Of a stretch of 64,000 bases of DNA, positions 21,017-29,947 are shown one piece after another. Both the position numbers and the translations under genes were made by a program. The notes under the pieces were generated by a model. It did no database searches and had not been told where the DNA came from. It worked only from the letters and a program-made list of their open reading frames with translations. Within the stretch, counting starts at the first letter, position 1. Each line of letters starts with the position of its first letter. This stretch comes from Peptidiphaga gingivicola. Lineage in GTDB: Bacteria > Actinomycetota > Actinomycetes > Actinomycetales > Actinomycetaceae. The DNA lies in the NCBI RefSeq assembly GCF_001652275.1, contig NZ_LVZK01000002.1, forward strand, positions 1 through 64,000, given 5' to 3'.

Positions 21017-21484
21017 ATGGATATCTCTACCACACAGACGTACAACGCGAGCCCGAGCGCCGTCGCGCAGGCGCTTCTCTCATCCGAGCTGGCGGCCAAG
21101 CGGGCCAAGCTGGCACGCGTTGACGACTACACGCACACCGTCGACGGATCCAAGGCCACGACCGTGGTGAACGTCCCCGCTGAACGGCTCCCCTCCAAGG
21201 CTCGAACTTTCGCAAGAAACGGCGCAAAAGTGACGATCACCACCGTCGCGTCGGGCGACAGCGTGACGTACACCGTCGATCCCCACGGCCTGCCCGCCGA
21301 AGTTTCGGCGGCCCTCAAGCTTTCCGGCGACGCGACCACGACGGCCGACCTCTCTGCCACCCTCAAGGTGAAGATCCCCCTCCTCGGCGGGAAGATCGAG
21401 AAGAGGGCCGCCGGAATGGTCGATCGCCTGCTTGCCAAAGACGCCAAGCTGGTCGAGGAAGTCATCGAAGAACAGGGCTCATGA
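21017..21484 (+). CDS. DUF2505 family protein
   Basis: 155 residues, a soluble protein resembling the DUF2505 family of actinobacteria (SRPBCC/START-like fold): [20 protein letters not shown] near the N-terminus, [16 protein letters not shown] in the middle, and a C-terminal helix [20 protein letters not shown]. Its function is unknown; the fold binds hydrophobic ligands in other families. The start is placed at ATG 21017, after a -10-like element. It overlaps thyA by four bases, so it is the first gene of a DUF2505-thyA-folA operon. Confidence 0.8.
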   Translation: MDISTTQTYNASPSAVAQALLSSELAAKRAKLARVDDYTHTVDGSKATTVVNVPAERLPSKARTFARNGAKVTITTVASGDSVTYTVDPHGLPAEVSAALKLSGDATTTADLSATLKVKIPLLGGKIEKRAAGMVDRLLAKDAKLVEEVIEEQGS

Positions 21485-22284
21485 CGGTCAATCGGGCCTA
21501 CGAGGATCTGCTCGCCGACGTCCTGGAAAACGGGGCGGAGAAAGGCGACCGCACGGGCACGGGGACTCTCTCCGTGTTCGGGCGGCAGATCCGCTACCGC
21601 CTCGCCGAGGGCTTTCCACGCATCACCACGAAATTCGTGGCGATGAAGGCCGTCAAAGGCGAGCTCCTATGGTTCCTTTCGGGCGACACGAACGTTCGCT
21701 GGCTCCAGGAGCGAGGAATAACGATTTGGGACGAGTGGGCCGACGACGCCGGCGAGCTCGGCCCGGTCTACGGCTATCAATGGCGAAGCTGGCCCACGCC
21801 CGACGGTCGCCATATCGACCAGATCGAGCAGGTGCTCGGCGAGTTGCGGGCGCATCCCGATTCGCGCCGACTGGTGGTCAGCGCCTGGAATCCGGCCGAC
21901 CTCGACAAAATGGCGCTGCAGCCGTGTCACGCGATGTTCCAGTTCTACGTCGCCGACGGCAGGCTTTCGTGCCAGCTTTATCAGCGCAGCGCCGATCTCT
22001 TCCTCGGCGTCCCCTTCAACATCGCGTCCTACGCCCTGCTGACGCACATGATGGCTCAGCAGGCGGGCTTAGATGTCGGCGATTTTGTGTGGACGGGCGG
22101 GGACTGCCACATCTATCTCAACCACGTCAAGCAGGTGAAAGAGCAGCTGACGCGCGAACCCTATCCTTTCCCCACGCTGCGCCTGAGGAAGGCCCCGTCG
22201 ATATTCGAGTATGCGATGGACGACATCGACGCCTCACAGGGGTATCGGCACCATCCCAAGCTCCACGCCCCCGTGGCCGTATGA
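21481..22284 (+). CDS. thyA: Thymidylate synthase
   Basis: 267 residues, the usual bacterial ThyA length. It methylates dUMP to dTMP using methylene-tetrahydrofolate. The catalytic cysteine is C149 in [12 protein letters not shown]; the nucleotide-binding stretch reads [20 protein letters not shown] and the folate side [12 protein letters not shown] overlaps the DUF2505 stop (ATGA). It is followed by folA, which regenerates the folate it oxidises. Confidence 0.97.
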   Translation: MTVNRAYEDLLADVLENGAEKGDRTGTGTLSVFGRQIRYRLAEGFPRITTKFVAMKAVKGELLWFLSGDTNVRWLQERGITIWDEWADDAGELGPVYGYQWRSWPTPDGRHIDQIEQVLGELRAHPDSRRLVVSAWNPADLDKMALQPCHAMFQFYVADGRLSCQLYQRSADLFLGVPFNIASYALLTHMMAQQAGLDVGDFVWTGGDCHIYLNHVKQVKEQLTREPYPFPTLRLRKAPSIFEYAMDDIDASQGYRHHPKLHAPVAV

Positions 22285-22297
22285 CGGCCGGATCTGC

Positions 22298-22852
22298 ATG
22301 ATTCTCGGGGCGATCTGGGCGCAGGGCCGCGAACGGGCCATAGGGAAGGACGGCGCTTTGCCGTGGCGCCTCCCCGAGGATCTCGCGCTCTTTCGACGGG
22401 TGACCTCAGGGCATCCGGTGATCATGGGCCGCAAAACCTGGGAGTCGCTGCCGCCCAGATTTCGCCCGCTTCCGGGCCGCCGCAACATCGTCCTCTCTCG
22501 CGATCCGAGCTTCGCCGCCGACGGCGCAGAGGCCGTCCGATCCCTGGCCGAGGCGGCGGAGGCGGCGTCGCACTGCGAACAGGCCTGGATCATCGGAGGA
22601 GCCGCCCTTTACGCAGAGGCCGTCAACGTGGCCGACGTCTTAGTCGTCACCGACGTCGATGTCGACGTCGAAGGCGCCGACGCCTTTGCGCCTTCGATTG
22701 GCGGCTCCTGGCGGAAGGCGGCCGGCCTCCCCGAACGGGGCTGGCTCGCATCGGGCAGGCTGAACTATCGCGTGTCCGTCTACTTCCAGCCGGGAGTGAA
22801 CGCAGACGACGTCGTTCGAGCCGTCGCGGGCCGAGGTCCCTCGCGGACCTGA
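22298..22852 (+). CDS. folA: Dihydrofolate reductase
   Basis: 184 residues. It reduces dihydrofolate with NADPH. Motifs: MILGAIWAQGRERAIGKDGALPW at the N-terminus (substrate loop), DLALFRRVTSGHPVIMGRKTWESLP and EQAWIIGGAALYAEAV. It starts 13 bases after thyA; the frame extends upstream into thyA but ATG 22298 gives the standard N-terminus. The C-terminal ~25 residues after VSVYFQPG are longer than usual. Confidence 0.95.
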   Translation: MILGAIWAQGRERAIGKDGALPWRLPEDLALFRRVTSGHPVIMGRKTWESLPPRFRPLPGRRNIVLSRDPSFAADGAEAVRSLAEAAEAASHCEQAWIIGGAALYAEAVNVADVLVVTDVDVDVEGADAFAPSIGGSWRKAAGLPERGWLASGRLNYRVSVYFQPGVNADDVVRAVAGRGPSRT

Positions 22853-22894
22853 GCCAGCCCGGCCAAGACCGGACGGACGGCGAAAACGGGCCTT

Positions 22895-22950
22895 CTCCTG
22901 CGCGCATTGAACGCCGGAAAGGGGCCTCCTTCAAACCGCGAGCGCAGGAG
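22895..22950. terminator. Long-range inverted repeat between folA and the ABC exporter
   Basis: ctcctgcgc (22895-22903) and gcgcaggag (22942-22950) pair perfectly across 38 bases, in the 129-base gap where folA and the exporter operon converge. Probably a shared transcription end; neither side has a U-run. Confidence 0.4.
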
Positions 22951-22981
22951 ACCCAAGCCGAAGCGACGACGTCGCGGCTCG

Positions 22982-24943
22982 TCAGCCGTCGGTGTCGAAC
23001 TGCGAGTTGTACAGCTCCGCGTAAAAGCCTCCGCGGGCCAGGAGCTCCTCGTGGTTCCCCGTCTCGACGATGTCGCCGTCGCGCATGACGAAGATGACGT
23101 CGGCGTTGCGGATGGTCGAGAGCCGATGGGCGATGACGAAGGACGTGCGGTCCTTCGTGAGCGTGTCGAGCGCCTCCTGAATGAGCTTCTCTGTGCGGGT
23201 GTCGATTGAAGACGTGGCCTCGTCGAGGATGAGAAGCGGATTGTCGGCGAGCATCGCCCTGGCGATCGTCACAAGCTGCTTTTGCCCGGCGGAAAGCGTG
23301 GTCTGCTCGGACAGGACGGAGTCGTATCCCTGCGGCAGCTGCGAGACGAGCTCGGAAAGCCCGACCTTGTCCATGACCTCGTCGAGGCGCTCGGGCGAGA
23401 CCCCCTCGCTGCGGTAGACGACGTTTTCGCGCAGCGTCCCCTCGAAAGTCCACGTGTCTTGAAGGACCATCGAGAAGAGGGCGTCGACGTCCTCGCGCCG
23501 CATGGACGACGTCGGAATGCCGTCGATCCGGATCTCGCCGTCCCACAGCTCGTAGAAGCGCATGAGCAGGTTGACCATCGTGGTCTTTCCGGCGCCGGTC
23601 GGACCGACGATGGCGACCTTCTGGCCGGCCTTGACGCTCGCGGAAAAATCGTGGATGACTTCCTGCCCCTCGACGTAGCCGAACTTCACATGGTCAAAAT
23701 CGACGTCGCCCCTAACCTTGGGAACGCCAGCCGGCTTGTCCGACTCGGGGTCCATCTCGGTTTCGTCCAGCAGTTCGAACACCCGGTTGCCTGCCGCAGC
23801 GGCCGATTGGAACGACGTCGCGGCCTCGGCCATCTGCCCGAGGGGATTGGTGAAGATGCGGATATAGACCATGAAGGCGACGATGACGCCCACTGCCACG
23901 GTTCCGTTGAGGACGAGCACGGCGCCGACGATACACACGACGACGTACCCGAGATTGCCCACGAATCCCATGAGCGGCCACATGAGGCTGGAGAGAAACT
24001 GCGCCTTCCACGCGCTCGTGTAGAGGGCGTCGTTGCGCTCGTGGAACTCCTGGCGCGCGTTCTCCTCGGCGTTGAACGCGCGGACGACCGGATGGCCGGA
24101 GTACGTCTCTTCGATGTGTCCGTTGAGGGCGCCCAGCTGCCGCTGTTGAGCGACGAAGTGCTTCTGGCTGACGCCCATGATCGCCCCCGAGCCGAAGACG
24201 CCGATGAGGGCCGCGCCGATACCCGCAAGCGCCATCCTCCACTCGGTCGCAAACATCATGATCGCCGAGCCGAGAATCGTGATGACCCCGCTGACGATCG
24301 ATGCGACCGAGTTGTTGAGAGTCTGCGAGAGAGTGTCGACGTCGTTGGAAACGCGGGAAAGCGTGTCGCCGACCGACTGCCTGTCAAAGTACGCCAAGGG
24401 CAGGCGGTCGATCTTGCGGTCGAGGTCCGAACGCATCTTTCGGGCGGTCCACTGGGTAGCACGGACCATGAGCAGGCCCTCGACGAAGTTAAAGAGGAAG
24501 GATCCTACGAGAATCGCAACCGAGATGAGAGTCAGCCTCCGCACCTCGTCCATATTCACGCGCCCCGCGAGCCCTTTTTCGATCTCGTCGGTGATGTCGG
24601 ACAGATACTCGGGCGCGATGACGGTGAGCACCGCACCCGCCACGGCCATGAACGTCGCGGCGACGAGCAGCAACCGCACCGGCCTGGCGTAGGCGAGAAG
24701 CTTTTTGACGGTCGGGCCCATGGCGCCTATGGCCTTGCGGTCCACGCCGCCGCCTTCCCCTCCGAAGACGCCGGATGGGAGGTTGTCCCCTTCGGAAAGG
24801 CCCTTTTCGCGATTGCTGCGGGCCAGTTCCAGGCCGCGCCGAACGGAGTCGAGGTCGCGCTCGCCGCTCGAGGCCTTTGCGGTGCCCCCGCCCAAAGCCT
24901 CCACGGCGCCCTGGCCCTTTGAGGTTTCCTTGCCTTCGCTCAT
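22982..24943 (-). CDS. Heterodimeric ABC exporter, catalytic half
   Basis: 653 residues: an N-terminal cytosolic extension of about 80 residues, six membrane helices, then a complete nucleotide-binding domain with Walker A GPTGAGKTTMVN, signature TLSAGQKQL, Walker B LLILDEATSSID and switch IAHRLST. It pairs with the product of the upstream gene, whose site is degenerate, as in TM287/288, BmrCD and LmrCD-type multidrug or lipid exporters. ATG overlaps the preceding stop (ATGA), so the two halves are coupled. Substrate unknown. Confidence 0.92.
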   Translation of the reverse strand: MSEGKETSKGQGAVEALGGGTAKASSGERDLDSVRRGLELARSNREKGLSEGDNLPSGVFGGEGGGVDRKAIGAMGPTVKKLLAYARPVRLLLVAATFMAVAGAVLTVIAPEYLSDITDEIEKGLAGRVNMDEVRRLTLISVAILVGSFLFNFVEGLLMVRATQWTARKMRSDLDRKIDRLPLAYFDRQSVGDTLSRVSNDVDTLSQTLNNSVASIVSGVITILGSAIMMFATEWRMALAGIGAALIGVFGSGAIMGVSQKHFVAQQRQLGALNGHIEETYSGHPVVRAFNAEENARQEFHERNDALYTSAWKAQFLSSLMWPLMGFVGNLGYVVVCIVGAVLVLNGTVAVGVIVAFMVYIRIFTNPLGQMAEAATSFQSAAAAGNRVFELLDETEMDPESDKPAGVPKVRGDVDFDHVKFGYVEGQEVIHDFSASVKAGQKVAIVGPTGAGKTTMVNLLMRFYELWDGEIRIDGIPTSSMRREDVDALFSMVLQDTWTFEGTLRENVVYRSEGVSPERLDEVMDKVGLSELVSQLPQGYDSVLSEQTTLSAGQKQLVTIARAMLADNPLLILDEATSSIDTRTEKLIQEALDTLTKDRTSFVIAHRLSTIRNADVIFVMRDGDIVETGNHEELLARGGFYAELYNSQFDTDG

Positions 24944-26691
24944 GCCAGCTCCCCCTCGCTCAGCTGGGACAGCGCGATTTCCCGGTACACGGGATTGCTC
25001 GCGAAAAGCTCGTCGTGGGTTCCGATGCCGACGATCCTCCCCTTGTCGACGACGAGGATCTTGTCTGCATTTCGGACGGTGCCGATCCGTTGGGCCACGA
25101 TGATGATCGTCGCGCCCGCTGCGGCATCTCGCAGCGCGGCGCGCACGTCGCGGTCCGTCTTGTAGTCGAGAGCTGAAAATGAATCGTCAAAGATCATGAC
25201 TTCGCCGTCGCGGGCCACGGCCCGCGCGATCGACAGCCTCTGCTTTTGTCCGCCCGAGAAATTCGATCCGCCCTGCGCGACGGCCGAGGCGTAGTCATCC
25301 TCTTTCGTTGCGATGAATTCGGAGGCGTTCGCCACGCGTGCGGCTTCGACGACGTCGGCGGGGGCAAGCTCTTTCGTCCCCTTCCCGTAATCGATGTTTG
25401 AGGCGATCGTCCCCGAAAACAGGGTGGCCTTCTGCGGAACGAGCGATATTCGATTGCGCAGCGCCTCCTGCGTCCACTCGCGGACGTCGCGCCCGTCCAA
25501 GAGAACCTGCCCCTCGCGCACGTCGTAGAAGCGTGGAATGAGATTGACGATTGAGGACTTCCCCGATCCGGTCGAACCGATGACGGCCACCGTCTGGCCC
25601 GGCTCCGCTGTGAAGGAGATCTCTTTGAGGGCGTCGTCTTCGGCGTCGGGGTAGCGGAAGGAGACGTTCTTGAATTCCACCGTCCCTTTGAAGCCCGAGC
25701 GGCCGACGCTGGCCCCGCCGTCCCGGATTGAGGGCTTCGCGTCCAAAACCTCCAGGATTCTCTTCCAGGAAACCCTCGCCCTCGGGAGGAACACGAAGAT
25801 GAAGGCCAGCATCATGAAGGCGCCGACGATCTGCAAGGCATAGGCCGAGAAGACGACCATCTGCGTGAAGAGGGTGATCCTCTCGGCGCCGGACGCAGAA
25901 TCTATCATCCCGGCGCCCAGTGTGTAGATTGCGAGCGTCAAGGCGGTCATGAGCGCCGTCAGGGCGGGCATGAGAAGCGCAAAAGCGGCCATCACCTGCG
26001 TGTTGTTGCGGGTCAGCTCCGCGTTCGTCTCCTCGAACCTGCCTTCGTGAAACCTCTGTGCGTTGTACGAGCGGATCACCCGAAGGCCAGTCAGGTGTTC
26101 GCGCGTCACCCGGTTGAGGTCGTCGGTGATTCTCTGCATCCGCATGAGGCGAGGCATCACGACGGCGGTGACGGCGCCCAGCAGAACGACGAGCACGGCG
26201 ACGGCGATCGACGTCGCCGCCGTCCAAGTCCCGTTCGCGCCGGAAATCTTGGTCATCGCCCAAACCGCCAATATCGGGGATTTGACGAGCATCTGGACGC
26301 CCATGACGATGAAGAGCTGCACCTGGTTGACGTCGTTGGTCGACCGGGTGACGAGGCTGGGCGTTCCGAATTTCCCGACTTCGGGAAGCGAGAAACTCAG
26401 AACCTTCTCGAAGACGTCGGCGCGCATCCTGCGGGAGACCCTCGTTCCGATGACGGCCGTGCAGTATCCCGTGGCCACCATCGCGGCCATTGAGCCGAGC
26501 GCGCTCGCAAGCATGAGGGAGCCTTCTCCAAGGACGTCCTGCATGCGAGTCCCCGGAGTGACGATGCGTTTGGTGATCTCCTGCATGTACTCGGGAACCT
26601 TGAGGTCGAAGTAGACCTGCAAGACGATGGTCGCGAAGGCGATCGCGGCAAGCAACCACTCTCGACGGCCGATGAATTGTCTTATCCGCAT
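24940..26691 (-). CDS. Heterodimeric ABC exporter, degenerate-site half
   Basis: 583 residues, six membrane helices and an NBD with Walker A GSTGSGKSSIVN and signature NFSGGQKQR. Walker B is IFDDSFSALD, with Asp where the catalytic Glu should be, and the switch is VAQRI, with Gln for His. This one-sided degeneration is the established pattern of heterodimeric exporters, so it is normal rather than decay. ATG 26691 has GAGGAG and GAAGG purine-rich sequence upstream. First gene of the two-gene operon. Confidence 0.92.
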   Translation of the reverse strand: MRIRQFIGRREWLLAAIAFATIVLQVYFDLKVPEYMQEITKRIVTPGTRMQDVLGEGSLMLASALGSMAAMVATGYCTAVIGTRVSRRMRADVFEKVLSFSLPEVGKFGTPSLVTRSTNDVNQVQLFIVMGVQMLVKSPILAVWAMTKISGANGTWTAATSIAVAVLVVLLGAVTAVVMPRLMRMQRITDDLNRVTREHLTGLRVIRSYNAQRFHEGRFEETNAELTRNNTQVMAAFALLMPALTALMTALTLAIYTLGAGMIDSASGAERITLFTQMVVFSAYALQIVGAFMMLAFIFVFLPRARVSWKRILEVLDAKPSIRDGGASVGRSGFKGTVEFKNVSFRYPDAEDDALKEISFTAEPGQTVAVIGSTGSGKSSIVNLIPRFYDVREGQVLLDGRDVREWTQEALRNRISLVPQKATLFSGTIASNIDYGKGTKELAPADVVEAARVANASEFIATKEDDYASAVAQGGSNFSGGQKQRLSIARAVARDGEVMIFDDSFSALDYKTDRDVRAALRDAAAGATIIIVAQRIGTVRNADKILVVDKGRIVGIGTHDELFASNPVYREIALSQLSEGELA

Positions 26692-26783
26692 AGTTGCCTT
26701 CTTCTCCTCACGACGTAGCCGTTCAACACTACGCCGCCCAAGACTTTAAACACTGTTGTGCCAATGCGACATTCGCCACTGGC

Positions 26784-26812
26784 TTGCAATTGCACGCGCA
26801 CGAGTGTACTTT
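26784..26812 (+). promoter_or_regulatory. Sigma-70-type promoter of the small-protein gene
   Basis: TTGCAA (26784-26789), a 17-base spacer, then TACTTT (26807-26812). Transcription from about 26819 would leave a leader of about 150 bases, unusual in a window where most first genes look leaderless. Confidence 0.5.
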
Positions 26813-26834
26813 ATACCTTCTACGCAAACGGAAT

Positions 26835-26957
26835 ATGAAAAGGGTCGCTTGCGTTGCGTAGACGATGCGCCGCAGCAGGGCGCTCAGCCGTTGGCTTGCC
26901 GCCAGCGGCAAGCACGCACGAAAGTGTCGGCGTTCCTCACCTGTTCGCCGTTGAGGA
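26835..26957 (+). promoter_or_regulatory. Structured 5' leader with mini-ORF and RBS-masking stem
   Basis: Within the leader I see, in order: an eight-codon ORF (26835-26861, peptide MKRVACVA); a perfect 9-bp hairpin gcttgccgc/gcggcaagc (26894-26902, 26905-26913); and a stem tcctca/tgagga (26934-26939, 26952-26957) that hides the GAGGAG ribosome binding site of the next gene. A competing ggcg/cgcc pairing just outside could free it. This resembles a translational attenuator; no known riboswitch consensus was recognised. Confidence 0.4.
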
Positions 26958-26967
26958 GTAGGTACAA

Positions 26968-27150
26968 ATGAATAAGGAGAAAGAAACGCGGCGCAAGGAC
27001 CGCGCCGCAGCCGAGTTGCAATCGGCTCGCGCTGAGTTCGCTTCGCTCGATCGTCACGCTTCGCCGTCCCGCGCAGAGCGCGCGGCATTCCGCTTGAAGG
27101 CGGCGCAAGACGCCTGGGAGAAGGCAAACGCGACCGAGCTTGCAGCCTGA
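26968..27150 (+). CDS. Small conserved-looking charged protein
   Basis: 60 residues, highly charged and helical: MNKEKETRRKDRAAAELQSA, then a Ser-Pro hinge (HASPSRAERAAFRLKAAQDA) and WEKANATELAA. No signal peptide or membrane segment. It has a GAGGAG site nine bases upstream, its own promoter and a first-class terminator, so it is very probably real although I do not recognise a family. The composition suggests a nucleic-acid or ribosome-associated helix; that is a guess. Confidence 0.65.
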   Translation: MNKEKETRRKDRAAAELQSARAEFASLDRHASPSRAERAAFRLKAAQDAWEKANATELAA

Positions 27151-27156
27151 GCGCCC

Positions 27157-27193
27157 GGCCCCGTCGGAATTCCCGACGGGGCCGGATCGTTTT
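27157..27193 (+). terminator. Rho-independent terminator of the small-protein gene
   Basis: ggccccgtcgg (27157-27167), loop aattc, ccgacggggcc (27173-27183), then a short T-run (27190-27193). It sits six bases after the stop codon. Confidence 0.85.
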
Positions 27194-27430
27194 CCGCGCC
27201 AATTCGCGAAGATATCGCCAAGTCACCGCACTTTCCGGAAACACTTCCGGCTTTGGTACGGTGATTTCCCCCGCCGCCATCCTGTTTTCGGCCGGCGAAG
27301 GCCACGTCCGACCCTCCGAAAACGTAAACGCTGCTTCCCGCGCAAATCTGTTCTTTCTCAGCTGAAGTCTCCACTCAACCCTTCGAATGCTTGGGAAAAT
27401 TCTGAGTTACGACTCGAAAAACTTAGGGAT

Positions 27431-27459
27431 TTGACGTGAATTTTTCCCAGTTTTCACAT
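27431..27459 (+). promoter_or_regulatory. Possible promoter of the glycoside-hydrolase-like gene
   Basis: TTGACG (27431-27436), 17 bases, then tcacat (27454-27459), 23 bases before the start. The rest of the stretch 27194-27430 shows no gene or clear structure. Confidence 0.3.
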
Positions 27460-27481
27460 TTCAACCTCCCTTTGAGGCAGA

Positions 27482-28468
27482 ATGATATATATGACGTTAA
27501 GCAAACCGATCCGTTTTGCACTCGTTGGCTTTGTCGTCACGGCTTTAGCGGCCTTGGTCTTCATGGTCAATCGAAGCAATCTAAACGAGGACGAAGATTA
27601 TCCAGTGGCACTCACATCCGCGCCTTCGCTCCCCTTGAAGGGAGTGACATTAGATACGCCCTACGACATTGGCAAGGCTGTATCCGTTATAAAAACACAC
27701 GATTCCCGTTTGACCGTACGTCTTGTCATGGATTCGGGAGTTCCCGTCGCAGACTACAAGAAAGCGGTCGACGCGCTTTCCCCCCACGCGAACATCATGG
27801 TCGAAGTCTTGGATTCCGAGGAGCTGAGCGACCACTCGGCCGATTGGATCAGAACGCGAACCGAGCAGGCCTTCAAGGCATTGGGCGACAAGGTCAGCAT
27901 TTGGGAGATTGGCAACGAGCTCAATGGGGAATGGACCGGCTCCTCCCCCCGTGAGATCAACGCGAAGGCCAAAGCCGCCTACGACGTCGTGAAGAAACAC
28001 GGCGGGAGGACGGCAATCACTCTCAACTATTGGTCTGGCTCCGACTGCTACACACACGATTGGGAATCGACCCTCTCGTACGCACGAACCCTGCGCAGCG
28101 AATTCAGCAAGATCGACTACGTCTTCCTCTCCGTCTATGAAACAGCCTGCACGCCGCGCCAACACCCGTCTGCACAGGACCTTTCCAAGACGCTTAAGTC
28201 TTTGGGCGAGTATTTCCCCAACGCGTACTTGGGGATCGGCGAAGTGGGCGCCCAGCGTCCCGAGGATGACGGGATCGCCGAGCCTGACTTCGCCGAGAAG
28301 AGCCGCCTTGCGAACTATTACTACGGCATGCACGGGCAGATGAAGAACAGCGTCGGCTCGCGGTACGCCGGAGGATACTTCTGGTGGTACTTCCGCCAGG
28401 ACGCCGTCGACGCACCCGCCGCCCAATCGCTGTGGCCCAGCATTCGTGAACAACTGAAGAAGATGTGA
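27482..28468 (+). CDS. Membrane-anchored glycoside-hydrolase-like TIM-barrel protein
   Basis: 328 residues. An uncleaved-looking N-terminal membrane segment (FALVGFVVTALAALVFMV, 12-29) is followed by an extracytoplasmic domain. VSIWEIGNELNGEW places a Glu (E146) after Asn at the end of strand 4, and YLGIGEVGAQRP offers a second Glu (E254) at strand 7: the acid/base and nucleophile layout of clan GH-A glycosidases. The end GGYFWWYFRQDA resembles strand 8. The family is not assigned and the substrate unknown. Start: ATG 27482 with GAGG close by, or ATG 27491. Single gene. Confidence 0.65.
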   Translation: MIYMTLSKPIRFALVGFVVTALAALVFMVNRSNLNEDEDYPVALTSAPSLPLKGVTLDTPYDIGKAVSVIKTHDSRLTVRLVMDSGVPVADYKKAVDALSPHANIMVEVLDSEELSDHSADWIRTRTEQAFKALGDKVSIWEIGNELNGEWTGSSPREINAKAKAAYDVVKKHGGRTAITLNYWSGSDCYTHDWESTLSYARTLRSEFSKIDYVFLSVYETACTPRQHPSAQDLSKTLKSLGEYFPNAYLGIGEVGAQRPEDDGIAEPDFAEKSRLANYYYGMHGQMKNSVGSRYAGGYFWWYFRQDAVDAPAAQSLWPSIREQLKKM

Positions 28469-28497
28469 CCCCTTGACACAACTGAATATCGTTTCCG

Positions 28498-28542
28498 TTC
28501 CGCGGCCCGCGCATCCACTCGATGCCCGGGCCGCACGCGGAA
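28498..28542 (+). terminator. Long GC-rich hairpin after the glycoside-hydrolase-like gene
   Basis: Nested arms ttccg/cggaa, cggcccg/cgggccg and gcatc/gatgc span 28498-28542, thirty bases after the stop. No U-run follows. The rest of the gene-free stretch to 28699 shows nothing I recognise, and no SAM or cobalamin riboswitch was identified. Confidence 0.5.
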
Positions 28543-28699
28543 AATGGGCGGCATCCGCGCCGAGCTTTGCGCCGCCTCCGAATTCTGCGGCGTCTGTCTC
28601 TCACGGAGCCGATGAGGCCCTGCCTTGCGCCCGAGCTCGCGTGATCCGTCTCGCGCGGGGCCGATACGCGCCGCTTATGCACCGAACCCCGCTCTCGTG

Positions 28700-28705
28700 C
28701 ATAAT
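28700..28705 (+). promoter_or_regulatory. -10 box upstream of metF leader ORF
   Basis: CATAAT followed by six bases and an ATG at 28712, the same spacing as the leaderless genes elsewhere in the window. It is the best promoter candidate for metF-metE. Confidence 0.4.
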
Positions 28706-28711
28706 TGAGCC

Positions 28712-28777
28712 ATGACGATCAAGCGTGCGCCGAGTACAGCCAAGCGCGGAAGTGCGCGCGCCCGAATGCCTAGGTAA
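28712..28777 (+). CDS. Possible 21-residue leader peptide of metF-metE
   Basis: A tiny frame, MTIKRAPSTAKRG followed by SARARMPR, ends 57 bases before metF. It is rich in Lys and Arg and holds one internal Met near its end. It starts six bases after a -10-like CATAAT. It may be a translated leader that senses methionine or basic-residue supply, or chance; there are no homologues I can name. Confidence 0.25.
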   Translation: MTIKRAPSTAKRGSARARMPR

Positions 28778-28834
28778 CTCACAAAGCCCTTTTCCGAACG
28801 CCGCATTCGCGACGCTGCCTTAGGACGTGAACAG

Positions 28835-29857
28835 TTGCCTCTTTCTCCCATGTTTCAACCTTCTCTCACAGCGCCCGTCACAGGGGGCTCCTCCGGCGAA
28901 CGCAGCCACAGCCGCGCGCACACAACGGTTTCCTTCGAAGTCATGCCGCCCAGGCGCCCCGAGAACACGCCGGCCTTCTGGACCATGATCGACAGACTGC
29001 TGGCAGTTCAGCCAGATTTCGTCTCCGTCACCTACGGCGCGGGAGGGAAGAACCGGTTCAGCGCGCGAGACATCGTCACGCGACTGTCCCGCGACACCCC
29101 CGTCAATCCGATTGCCCATCTGACCTGCGTCGGAACGTCCGTGCGCACCGTCGAATCGGTGATAGAGGATTACCTCGACGCCGACGTCCGAACCTTTCTC
29201 GCCCTGCGCGGAGACCCGCCTGCCGACGATCCCGACTGGAGGCCGCCCCCGGGCGGCGTCTCGTCGGCCACCGAACTCGTCGCTCTCATCCGCAGCGTCG
29301 AGACGCGGCGCTGCGCGGCGAACGGGTCGGCGGCTCTGCGCGCGGCCGTGAGCCCGCTGACGATCTCGGTCGCCGCCTTCCCTTCGGGCAATCCCGCAGC
29401 CGGAACGAATCCCGAGCAGGAGGTCGAGCGCCTTCTGCTCAAGCAGGCCGCTGGCGCCAGCTTCGCCATCACCCAATTGTTCTGGGACGCGCAGACCTAC
29501 ATCTCCTTCGTCGACAAGGCCCGGCAGGCCGGCGTCTACATACCCATCCTCGCGGGCCTCCTCGTCCCCTCGAACCTTCGGAGGCTTTCGCGCACGTGCG
29601 ATCTGACCGGAATAACGCCCCCCGATTCGCTCGTCGAGCGTTTGAGGGCGGCCGACAACGCCGAGGCCGCCTCTCTCTGCGGCGTCGCCGAGGCCGCGCG
29701 CATCGCCCGTGAGGTCCTCGAATCCGGCGCGCCCGGACTGCACCTGTACACGTACAACAAACCCGAACCCGCCCTGGCCTTGCTCGAGCAGATCGGGCTC
29801 GTCGAACCTGCCGAAAGCGTCGAGCCCTCTGCAGGCGTCAAGCCCTCCGAAAGCTAG
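28835..29857 (+). CDS. metF: Methylenetetrahydrofolate reductase
   Basis: 340 residues. It reduces methylene-THF to methyl-THF, the methyl donor for MetE. Motifs: TVSFEVMPPRRPENTPAFW, PDFVSVTYGAGGKNR, HLTCVGTSVRTVE, FLALRGDPP, and QLFWDAQTYISFVDKARQAG with PILAGLLVPSN. The 60-residue C-terminal tail after LHLYTYNKPEPAL is low-complexity. Start uncertain: TTG 28835 with AGGA nine bases upstream, or ATG 28850. First gene of metF-metE, 90 bases before metE. Confidence 0.93.
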   Translation: MPLSPMFQPSLTAPVTGGSSGERSHSRAHTTVSFEVMPPRRPENTPAFWTMIDRLLAVQPDFVSVTYGAGGKNRFSARDIVTRLSRDTPVNPIAHLTCVGTSVRTVESVIEDYLDADVRTFLALRGDPPADDPDWRPPPGGVSSATELVALIRSVETRRCAANGSAALRAAVSPLTISVAAFPSGNPAAGTNPEQEVERLLLKQAAGASFAITQLFWDAQTYISFVDKARQAGVYIPILAGLLVPSNLRRLSRTCDLTGITPPDSLVERLRAADNAEAASLCGVAEAARIAREVLESGAPGLHLYTYNKPEPALALLEQIGLVEPAESVEPSAGVKPSES

Positions 29858-29947
29858 GCCCGCCCCGCAACGCGACGTCGTCCGTCAACCGGCGGGCCCG
29901 CGACGCGAGCGGACCGTCAACCCCTATCAAACACCTGGAGAATCCTC

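Noticed and set aside
23282-24922. 546-codon plus-strand open frame
   Set aside because: Antisense to an intact ABC exporter gene with all motifs; no ribosome site or domain.
24940-26691. Degenerate NBD of the ABC exporter as unusual decay
   Set aside because: Asp for Glu in Walker B and Gln in the switch are the regular features of the degenerate half in heterodimeric exporters, and the partner is canonical.
28469-28834. SAM or cobalamin riboswitch upstream of metF-metE
   Set aside because: Only a GC-rich hairpin and a mini-ORF are visible; none of the conserved cores I know was found.
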